A DNA stretch of 10,533 nucleotides from Planctomycetia bacterium (GTDB lineage Bacteria > Planctomycetota > Phycisphaerae > Phycisphaerales > SM1A02), in NCBI GenBank assembly GCA_005804005.1, contig SYPI01000057.1, forward strand, positions 1-10,533, read 5' to 3'. Both the position numbers and the translations under genes were made by a program. The notes beneath the pieces are model-generated. The model was not told the origin of the DNA. It saw only the letters and a program-made list of their open reading frames with translations, and ran no database searches. Shown in pieces: positions 1 to 5,557 of the stretch; within the stretch, counting starts at the first letter, position 1; every line of letters starts with the position of its first letter.

Positions 1-939
1 CAGTCGGCGGCAACGGGAAAGGCGCATCCCAACGGCGCCCTGCGGAGCGACCGGGGCGCCGGCGCGAATCGGTGCCCCGCACACCTGCCCGCCAGCGAGT
101 TCGAGGATCAGTCGACAGAGGCGCTCGGCGGCCGAATCAACCGTGGCCGGATTTACCCCGCGTTCGAATCGATAACTCGACTCGCTGGCGATGCGCAGGG
201 CGCGGCTGGTGGCCCGCACCGCAACTGGGCTGAACGACGCGGCCTCGATCAGGATGTCCACCGTCGACTCGCTTACCGCGGTTGCGGCGCCGCCTTTGAC
301 ACCGGCGATGGCCACGGCGCGCTCGCCGTCGGCGATGACCAGATCGGATTCGCGAAGTTTGACACTGGCCGCTCCCTCACCAATCGGGGTGAATGCTTCA
401 TTGGGAATGGCCCGGCGAACAATGATTCGTCCGCCCTTGAGCTTCGCCAGGTCGAAGACATGGGTCGGCTGGCCCAGTTCTAGCAGTACGAAGTTGGTGG
501 CATCGACCAGATTGTTGCGGGGAACCTGGCCGCAGGCCCGCAGGCGCTCCTGCAGCCACGGCGGACTTGGGCCGACTCGGACCCCGCGGATGATGCGCGC
601 GGTGTAAATGGGGCAGAGTGAGACCTCGCGGTTGTCTACACAAAAGCCGCCATCGCCACTGGCGATGGGGTTCAGCGCCCCGCTGGAAGTAACGCCGTCG
701 AACGCTGCCGGGAAGCGCAATTTGCGCCCCGTGCGGGCGGCGATCTCGCGGGCCAATCCAAAGTGGCACAGGCAGTCACCCCGGTTGCTGGTGGTCTCGA
801 TCTCCTGCGCCACATCGCCGTCGGGGAGTTCCTCGCGGCCATCGAGGGGCAATCCCAGATCGGTGAGCGTGTCGGCCTGCTCCTGCGGGGTGGCCGACGG
901 CTCGAGGTAGTCGTTGATCCATCGGGCGCTGGTGCGCAT
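1..939 (-). CDS. pheT: Phenylalanyl-tRNA synthetase beta subunit, N-terminal part (3' end outside window)
   Basis: This is the beta subunit of the (alpha-beta)2 enzyme that charges tRNA-Phe in the cytoplasm. The reading frame is open from the ATG at 939 to the left edge (313 codons, no stop). It begins MRTSARWINDYLEP, the usual PheT opening (W-x-x-x-Y/W-V/L). Family motifs follow: TSNRGDCL at residues 51-58 (compare E. coli TPNRADCL), the B3/B4 editing region with NNLVDATNFVLLELGQPTHVFD at about 142-163, LVIADGERAVAIAG near 200-213, and YRFERGVNPAT at 256-266. The stretch between PLDG (31-34) and TSNR (50-53) is only about 16 residues. E. coli PheT has about 110 more there, the EMAPII/OB-fold tRNA-binding domain, so that domain is missing. 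Short PheT forms of this kind are, as I recall, found in Planctomycetes. A GAGGG lies just upstream of the ATG. No pheS precedes it; the neighbour is a divergent lipoprotein gene 59 bp away. Confidence 0.93.
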   Translation of the reverse strand, partial: MRTSARWINDYLEPSATPQEQADTLTDLGLPLDGREELPDGDVAQEIETTSNRGDCLCHFGLAREIAARTGRKLRFPAAFDGVTSSGALNPIASGDGGFCVDNREVSLCPIYTARIIRGVRVGPSPPWLQERLRACGQVPRNNLVDATNFVLLELGQPTHVFDLAKLKGGRIIVRRAIPNEAFTPIGEGAASVKLRESDLVIADGERAVAIAGVKGGAATAVSESTVDILIEAASFSPVAVRATSRALRIASESSYRFERGVNPATVDSAAERLCRLILELAGGQVCGAPIRAGAPVAPQGAVGMRLSRCRRL

Positions 940-998
940 CGCCCTCGAAGCCTACCCGCGCCGTGAGAGATGGGCGCGCAGTCGATACGCTGCGCAGC

Positions 999-1616
999 AT
1001 GACCGTCGTTGGGTGCACCGCCCGCTTGGCTTGTCTGGCCTTGGCGACATTGGCGGCGGCTGGCTGCCGCAGCGCCGTCCCCGAGCGCGCCACCGGCGCC
1101 AGCGATGCGTTCATTCTGGATGCCACCGTGCTCACCGGCGAGCGCGCAGGCGAGGAACTGCGGGTTGAAGAACGGCAGGGACACTTCGTGCTAATGCCCG
1201 ACGGAGCGCTGCTGGCCGAGATCAGTCCGGCGATGGGCTTCGATGTCCGGCCCGGGCGCGCCCGCGTGCTGAACGAGTCGCAGGTGGGCGAACTGCGCTC
1301 CCTGCTGGATCAACTCGGCTTCCTCGACATTTCCACCGCCAACGGTCGTGGCAATCCGGGGGTGGTCGCGGCCGCCCCCGACGAGGTCGTGCACATCCTC
1401 TGGCTGAGCGATCACGGCAAGGAGTGGTGGTTCGTGCGCCGCTTCAACGCCGACGGGATTCCGGACGCAGCCAGTACGCGGGTCATCCGCACCCTGGCCG
1501 CACTGGGGTGGATGGCTGATCGCCCCGCGGGTGATTTCCTGCCGCGCCGCTTCGAGTTCGGACCCGACCCGTACGCCCGATATCGCAGTCAGCCCGCGGC
1601 CACATCGAAGCCGTGA
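999..1616 (+). CDS. Putative lipoprotein A, unknown function
   Basis: I do not recognise a named family. The product is 205 residues. It starts with a lipoprotein signal: a hydrophobic stretch at residues 8-21 and a lipobox-like A-A-G-C with the modifiable Cys at 23, which predicts membrane anchoring. The frame is open upstream to a GTG at 963, but ATG 999 places the signal peptide at the N-terminus and is preferred. The mature part is mixed alpha/beta. It has a short helix at 94-108 (ESQVGELRSLLDQLGF), a strand pair at about 129-147 (VVHILWL, WWFVRRF) and another helix at 158-170 (ASTRVIRTLAALG). These elements recur in the same order in the next gene. The stop codon overlaps the downstream start (GTGA, 1613-1616), so the two genes are probably translationally coupled. 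No strong ribosome-binding site is visible before ATG 999. Confidence 0.8.
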   Translation: MTVVGCTARLACLALATLAAAGCRSAVPERATGASDAFILDATVLTGERAGEELRVEERQGHFVLMPDGALLAEISPAMGFDVRPGRARVLNESQVGELRSLLDQLGFLDISTANGRGNPGVVAAAPDEVVHILWLSDHGKEWWFVRRFNADGIPDAASTRVIRTLAALGWMADRPAGDFLPRRFEFGPDPYARYRSQPAATSKP

Positions 1617-2095
1617 GGTCAGCGCTCAGAGCCGCCTGCTTCCTCGGGCTCGCCGCGATCGCCGGCTGCGCCAACGCCCCACCTGTGCCGACGCGGCAAC
1701 TGGTAGCCGGTCCCTGCGGAGTGGCAATCGAGTTCTGGTGGGTGGAGGCAGTGGCGCTGCGTTACGAGTTCTTTCAGGTCAACGACGGGACGCTGGGCTA
1801 CGGGGGCGGCGCTGACGGGCTCAGCCGAACGCCGACCTGGTGGGTTGACCTCAGCCCGGCTCAATGCGCCGAACTCAGCCAGCAGTGCCGAGCACTCGGG
1901 TGGTTCACCGCGCCGCCCGAAGCGGTGGACGGCGGCACACGGGTGGAACTGATAGTGCAGGATGGCGAGGGGCACGGCGGCTGGAAGGTGGCCTCCAGCC
2001 AACCCCTGATGCTGCGCCTGAAGGCCTGGCTTGATGCCGTGGTTCGCACTCGGTTCGATGGTGCGATCCGGAAACTGCCCGAGGGCTCAGGCTGA
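1613..2095 (+). CDS. Putative lipoprotein B, likely paralog of the preceding gene
   Basis: A 160-residue protein with no recognised family, starting at a GTG that overlaps the previous stop (GTGA). The N-terminus has a basic start (MRSALR), a hydrophobic core and a good lipobox I-A-G-C with Cys at 19, so an envelope lipoprotein is expected. The mature part carries LSPAQCAELSQQCRALGWF at 80-98, then a strand region (RVELIVQDGEG, 110-120) and a helix (MLRLKAWLDAVV, 133-144). The order and spacing match lipoprotein A: Q-x-x-E-L, then L-G-W/F with eight residues from E to that L in both. This suggests an old tandem duplication. The protein has further cysteines at 35, 85 and 92. GTG is the only start that keeps the whole signal peptide. 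It is probably co-transcribed with gene A. Confidence 0.78.
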   Translation: MRSALRAACFLGLAAIAGCANAPPVPTRQLVAGPCGVAIEFWWVEAVALRYEFFQVNDGTLGYGGGADGLSRTPTWWVDLSPAQCAELSQQCRALGWFTAPPEAVDGGTRVELIVQDGEGHGGWKVASSQPLMLRLKAWLDAVVRTRFDGAIRKLPEGSG

Positions 2096-2153
2096 TCGCG
2101 GCAGGTTTGTGAAATCCGGCGCAGTGTGGACGACCGGTGGGAAGGCGCGAAGG

Positions 2154-2184
2154 TTGACATCAGCGCCGGGACGCTTGCTATGGT
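2154..2184 (+). promoter_or_regulatory. Predicted sigma-70-type promoter for the sigma factor/Hsp70/ispD unit
   Basis: A perfect TTGACA (2154-2159) is followed after 19 bases by TATGGT (2179-2184). TGC directly precedes the hexamer and makes an extended -10 (TGCTATGGT). The 19-base spacer is a little long, which an extended -10 can offset. Transcription would start near 2191, a very short leader before the ATG at 2205. The site lies in the 109-base gap after lipoprotein B, the only gap in this gene string large enough for a promoter. I saw no rho-independent terminator in the gap. Confidence 0.55.
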
Positions 2185-2204
2185 GCGCGCGAAAGGGGGT
2201 TCGC

Positions 2205-2780
2205 ATGCCGGAGGAAGTGCAACACTCTGAACCGAATGACGGTGGCCAAAGCGCACCGGATCGGCGCGCCATGGTTGAGGCGGCGTACCAGAAGTGTCAC
2301 GACGCATTGCTGCGCACCGTGGCCAGCGGCAGCCGATCGCAAGGGGAAGATGCCCTGCAGGATCTCTTCCTCTTTCTGCTTGGCTGGAAGCGCGTCACCA
2401 GCGAGCGACTGACGCTCGGCTACCTCCGGACTTGCCTGCGGCGGCTGGTGGCGCGCAAGGGGAAGCGGCTGTCGTGGGAGCGTCTGCAGCGGGAGCGCGC
2501 CGCGGTCGAGACCCAGGGGCAGCGCAGTAGCGGCCCGCCCGCACCGGGTGAGGTTGGGGACCTCTCGGCGGTCTTGGCCGGCATCCGTGGCCCGCTGCGG
2601 GATGCGGTTGAGTTGTCGGTCTGCCGTGACTTGCCCTATGCCGAGGCATCGCGCTCTCTGGGGGTTCCAGAGACAACCATGAACAACTGGCGGCACCGCG
2701 GAGTGGCGAAACTGCGCGAGCGCACTCTCGACCAGCGCGGGGCAATAGAATCCCCCCCCCCATGTCCGCGGCCGAAGTGA
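2205..2780 (+). CDS. Sigma-70 family (ECF-like) RNA polymerase sigma factor
   Basis: A 191-residue two-domain sigma factor of ECF size. Region 2 spans about residues 26-88. It includes GEDALQDLFLFLLGWKR (47-63), the equivalent of the A-E-D-L-V-Q-E-x-F core-binding helix, and the basic helix LGYLRTCLRRLVARKGKR (71-88) for -10 recognition. A charged Gly/Pro linker (about 96-118) leads to region 4 at about 119-172. Its helix-turn-helix reads YAEASRSLGVPETTMNNWRHRGVAKLRE (145-172) and would read the -35. The frame is open further upstream to 2031, but ATG 2205 has GAAAGGGGG at 2191-2199 as a ribosome-binding site and lies after the predicted promoter. The C-terminus (ESPPPCPRPK) comes from reading through the C10 tract and over the first codons of the Hsp70 gene, overlapping it by 19 bases. 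No anti-sigma gene is adjacent; the linked partner is the chaperone. Confidence 0.85.
   Translation: MPEEVQHSEPNDGGQSAPDRRAMVEAAYQKCHDALLRTVASGSRSQGEDALQDLFLFLLGWKRVTSERLTLGYLRTCLRRLVARKGKRLSWERLQRERAAVETQGQRSSGPPAPGEVGDLSAVLAGIRGPLRDAVELSVCRDLPYAEASRSLGVPETTMNNWRHRGVAKLRERTLDQRGAIESPPPCPRPK
2752..2761 (+). repeat. C10 homopolymer at the sigma factor/Hsp70 junction
   Basis: Ten consecutive C's end directly before the Hsp70 ATG (2762). In the sigma frame they encode S183-P-P-P186. They occupy the place where a ribosome-binding site for the Hsp70 would be expected. The sigma and Hsp70 frames differ so that 11 C's (or 8) would join them into one continuous ORF. The tract is long enough to be prone to replication or transcription slippage, and to sequencing or assembly error. 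Confidence 0.95.
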
Positions 2781-4567
2781 TCATCGGGATCGACCTGGGG
2801 ACGACGAACTCGCTGGTCGCCGTCGCTGAGGGTGGCGCACCGCGCGTGCTGTGTGATTCGGCCGGGCGTTCGATGCTGCCCTCGGTGGTCTGGATCGGGC
2901 CGGATGTGACCCGGTGCGGCCAAGAGGCGGTCGAACGCGCCATTGCTGAACCGGATCGGGTCATCGCCGGCGCCAAGCGCCTGATGGGCCGTGGGTTTCA
3001 GGAGAGCGCCGCCGAGTCATCGCCGTTTCTGCGTGTGGTTGAGGGCCCGCGCGGGATGGCCGCCGCGGAAGCCGGTGGCGCCGTTCTCCTTCCGCAGCAG
3101 GTGGCCGCCGAAGTGCTGCGCACACTCAAGGAGACCGCCGTGCAGCGGCTGGGTAGTGCGGTGACCCGTTGCGTGGTTACTGTTCCGGCGTACTTCGATG
3201 ATGCCCAGCGGCAAGCCACCCGCGACGCGGCGCGGCTGGCCGGTCTGGAGGTGGTGCGCATCATCAACGAGCCAACTGCGGCGGCGCTGGCGTACGGCCT
3301 CGGTCGCGACTCCGCCGGGGCGCAGACCATCGCCGTATACGACTTCGGTGGCGGCACATTCGATGTTTCCATTCTGCGCGTTGAGCCGGGCGACGGCGCC
3401 CAGCTCGATGGCCAACTCTTTCAGGTGCTCTCAACCGCCGGCGACACGCGGTTGGGAGGCGGCGATATCGATGCTCTGGTCCATTCTGAACTTGAGCGGC
3501 AGGGAGCCTCGACGGCGCCGGAACAGCGCGGGCGGCTGCGGCAACTGGCTGAACAGGTCAAGATCACTCTAAGTTCGCGGGAAGCGTGGACGGATGGAAC
3601 CCTGTCACTCACCAGAGTGCAGCTCGAGGCGCTCATGGCGCGATTGCTGGAGCGGACGGCAGCATGCTGCCAGCGGGCGCTGCGCGATTCGGGCACTCCG
3701 AAGATCGATCGAGTCGTGATGGTCGGCGGGAGCAGCCGGATTCCGGCGGTGCGCGCGCAGGCCCGACAACTGTTTGGGGTTGAACCGTATGTGGCGCTGA
3801 ACCCCGACGAGGTAGTGGCACTGGGCGCCGCTGGGCTGGGAGCGGTACTGGGTGGCCAGCGGCGGGACGCTCTGCTGCTGGATGTTGTGCCGCTGTCGCT
3901 GGGCATCGAGACCGTGGGCGGGGCCGTGGCCAAGCTGGTGATGCGTAACAGCATGACCCCGACACGCGCTACCGAGATGTTCAGCACCAGCGTCGACAAC
4001 CAGACCGCCGTGAAGGTTCATGTGCTGCAGGGCGAACGCGAACTGGTCAAGGACTGTCGCAGCATCGCTCGGTTCAATCTGGCTGGCATCCCGCCGATGC
4101 CAGCTGGAATCCCGCAGGTGGAAGTCGAGTTCATTGTGGATGCCAATGGCGTGCTGAATGTTCAGGCCCATGAGCGCCGCAGCGGTCGGCGCTCGGCGGT
4201 TCAGGCGCTGCCGACATTCGGTCTGTCGGCGCTAGAGGTGGAGCGTCTGGAGGCCGAGGCCAATGCCAGCGCCCGGGCCGACATGGAGGCCCACCGGGTG
4301 ATCGATCTGGCAGTGCACTCACGGCTGGACATGAAGTGGACCAGCGAGGCGTTGTCCCGAGTACGCGGCGAATTGAGCCAGACAGTGGCGGCCGAAGTTG
4401 AGCAACGCCTGGCGGCGCTGGCCGCGTTCGTCCGTCAGGCTGACGAACTGGGGGCCAGCGCCGTAGATGGGGCGGCATTCAATGCCGCCAAGGAGGCGCT
4501 AGACCGCGCCAGCGTGCCGGTGCACGAAGCAGCCGTGGTTCAGAGCCTGCGGGCGATTCCCAGATGA
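2762..4567 (+). CDS. hscA: Hsp70 chaperone, HscA-type
   Basis: A 601-residue ATP-dependent cytosolic chaperone. The ATPase domain shows phosphate-1 IGIDLGTTNS (8-17), Lys72 in AKRLMGR (the DnaK K70 equivalent), AYFDDAQRQATRDAARLAGL, NEPTAAALAYG (169-179), phosphate-2 DFGGGTFD (194-201) and VGGSSRIP (321-328). The interdomain linker LLLDVVPLSLG (371-381) leads to the substrate-binding domain and a helical lid that ends without the acidic DnaK tail. Several stretches favour HscA over DnaK: KRLMGR, YFDDAQRQ, and GERELVKDCRSIARF followed by LAGIPPMPAG, close to E. coli HscA. HscA helps transfer Fe-S clusters from IscU, but no iscU, hscB or fdx is present here and no J-protein or GrpE is nearby, so its client is unknown. 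The start overlaps the sigma gene by 19 bases with a C10 tract instead of a ribosome-binding site, which implies coupled translation. DnaK-paralog is the alternative name. Confidence 0.9.
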   Translation: MSAAEVIIGIDLGTTNSLVAVAEGGAPRVLCDSAGRSMLPSVVWIGPDVTRCGQEAVERAIAEPDRVIAGAKRLMGRGFQESAAESSPFLRVVEGPRGMAAAEAGGAVLLPQQVAAEVLRTLKETAVQRLGSAVTRCVVTVPAYFDDAQRQATRDAARLAGLEVVRIINEPTAAALAYGLGRDSAGAQTIAVYDFGGGTFDVSILRVEPGDGAQLDGQLFQVLSTAGDTRLGGGDIDALVHSELERQGASTAPEQRGRLRQLAEQVKITLSSREAWTDGTLSLTRVQLEALMARLLERTAACCQRALRDSGTPKIDRVVMVGGSSRIPAVRAQARQLFGVEPYVALNPDEVVALGAAGLGAVLGGQRRDALLLDVVPLSLGIETVGGAVAKLVMRNSMTPTRATEMFSTSVDNQTAVKVHVLQGERELVKDCRSIARFNLAGIPPMPAGIPQVEVEFIVDANGVLNVQAHERRSGRRSAVQALPTFGLSALEVERLEAEANASARADMEAHRVIDLAVHSRLDMKWTSEALSRVRGELSQTVAAEVEQRLAALAAFVRQADELGASAVDGAAFNAAKEALDRASVPVHEAAVVQSLRAIPR

Positions 4568-4572
4568 AGGAG
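4567..4572 (+). promoter_or_regulatory. Ribosome-binding site for ispD
   Basis: AAGGAG lies 5 bases before ATG 4578 and overlaps the last base of the Hsp70 stop codon. It favours ATG 4578 over the in-frame ATG at 4587, for which the spacing would be 14. Confidence 0.75.
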
Positions 4573-4577
4573 TAGCG

Positions 4578-5369
4578 ATGGATCACATGCGAGTCTGCGT
4601 AATTCTGCCAGCGGCGGGCAAATCAACCCGTTTCGGCTCGGACAAATTGGGGCAGGATTTGGGCGGCCGTCCGCTGCTGCTGCGAACTGTCGAGCCGTTC
4701 ACTCGGCGTGATGAGGTTCGGTCGATCATCGTGGCCGCACCGCCGGACACCATCGATGACTTCCGCAATCGATTCGGGGCCCAGCTTGGATTCCACGGCG
4801 TGCGGATCATTTCCGGTGGTGTTGCGGAACGCTGGGAGACAGTGCGCAACGCGCTGGCGGAAGTCCCCGATGACTGCACGCATGTGGCCATTCACGACGC
4901 TGCCCGCCCGGGAGCATCCGACGAACTCCTGCAGCGCGTCTTCGAGGCGGCTTTGGTTAGCGATGCGGTGGTTCCCGGCATCCCGGTGGCCGACACCCTG
5001 AAACGGGTCACCACGGAGCGGTTCAGTTCGGCGCCGTTTGATGATGCCGCTGAGGCAATTCTGGGCGAGGCGGGCCGGGACCGGGCCACTGCGCCAGCCG
5101 TGGAAGCCACGATCGCTCGCGAGCGGCTGTTCGCAGTGCAGACCCCGCAGGTGTTTGCCGTCGCGTTGCTGCGCCGCGCCTACGCGGCACCGGACCTGAG
5201 CGGAGTCACCGACGATTCCATGCTGGTCGAACGACTGGGAGAACGGGTGCTGGTGGTTGAAGGCGAGACCCGCAATCTCAAGATCACCACACCGGAGGAC
5301 CTCGACTTGATTCGGCAGGTCCTCGGGTTCCGTCCCCCAACCGAGCGACCGGTTCACAAGCGTTTCTAG
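4578..5369 (+). CDS. ispD: 2-C-methyl-D-erythritol 4-phosphate cytidylyltransferase
   Basis: IspD joins CTP and MEP to give CDP-methylerythritol in the non-mevalonate isoprenoid pathway, acting in the cytosol. The nucleotide-binding loop reads ILPAAGKSTRFGSDK (9-23), with Arg18 and Lys23 as likely catalytic and CTP-contacting residues. It is followed by SGGVAERWETVRNAL, the metal-site motif HDAARP (106-111), PVADTLKRV (136-144), FAVQTPQVF (185-193), VTDDSMLVERLG and the closing GETRNLKITTPEDL. The length is 263 residues against about 230-240 usually. Most of the excess is an acidic, Ala-rich insertion between KRV and FAVQTPQ, about 40 residues where E. coli has about 20. The gene starts 10 bases after the Hsp70 stop and probably shares its transcript. 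No ispF follows. Its stop TAG lies inside a CTAG shared with the opposing gene. KdsB/GlmU-like transferases are less likely given the HDAARP and VQTPQ motifs. Confidence 0.93.
   Translation: MDHMRVCVILPAAGKSTRFGSDKLGQDLGGRPLLLRTVEPFTRRDEVRSIIVAAPPDTIDDFRNRFGAQLGFHGVRIISGGVAERWETVRNALAEVPDDCTHVAIHDAARPGASDELLQRVFEAALVSDAVVPGIPVADTLKRVTTERFSSAPFDDAAEAILGEAGRDRATAPAVEATIARERLFAVQTPQVFAVALLRRAYAAPDLSGVTDDSMLVERLGERVLVVEGETRNLKITTPEDLDLIRQVLGFRPPTERPVHKRF
5366..5369. other. CTAG shared by two convergent stop codons
   Basis: TAG at 5367-5369 (plus) ends ispD. The complement of CTA at 5366-5368 is TAG and ends the minus-strand Cys-rich peptide gene. The two genes meet with a 4-base overlap and no room for a terminator between them, so transcripts from either side must run into the other gene before ending. 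Confidence 0.85.
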
Positions 5370-5557
5370 TCGCGCGGCTGTCCAGCGCTCACGGTCAGTT
5401 TCACGCGCTTCTTTTTCGCAGCCGTCGGATCGCCCTCCGGGCAGCACCCGCCGCGCTTGCCACGCCGCGGCACAAGCGGCCGCAGGACGAAGTAGGCGGC
5501 GCCGACGCAGATGGCCGTCGCGGCCCAGAACTGCCAGTCGTCCGCTGGCAGGTTCAA
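5366..5557 (-). CDS. Small FeoB-associated Cys-containing membrane protein
   Basis: A 63-residue peptide starting with TTG at 5557, which overlaps the FeoB stop as TTGA. An AGGA at 5563-5566 lies 5 bases upstream of the TTG. A longer version from ATG 5653 (95 residues) would overlap feoB by 100 bases with a charged, unstructured N-terminus, so the short form is preferred. Residues 10-28 form one membrane helix (WAATAICVGAAYFVL, then RPLV). It is followed by a basic patch (PRRGKRGG), CC at 38-39 and a Lys-rich tail (AAKKKRVKL). Size, topology and position directly after feoB match the FeoB-associated Cys-rich membrane protein type, whose members often carry a GGCC motif after the helix. That is family knowledge; no function is shown for this one. 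It may bind iron near the FeoB cytoplasmic exit or stabilise the channel. It would be missed by callers that ignore TTG or choose the longest frame. Confidence 0.65.
   Translation of the reverse strand: MNLPADDWQFWAATAICVGAAYFVLRPLVPRRGKRGGCCPEGDPTAAKKKRVKLTVSAGQPRD

Noticed and set aside
191..910. Plus-strand frames 191-607 and 608-910 and minus frames 398-769 and 672-1184
   Set aside because: They are other frames of pheT, which is continuous from 939 to the left edge with family motifs throughout.
940..998. Divergent promoters between pheT and lipoprotein A (for example GATACG near 983-988)
   Set aside because: Only single -10-like hexamers without a matching -35 are visible, too weak to list as a promoter.
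2096..2153. Possible terminator or small RNA after lipoprotein B
   Set aside because: No stable GC stem followed by a T run is visible, and no RNA gene signature is present.
2031..2204. Sigma factor starting at ATG 2031 (249 residues)
   Set aside because: The extra 58 residues overlap the end of lipoprotein B and contain the predicted promoter. ATG 2205 has its own ribosome-binding site and fits ECF size.
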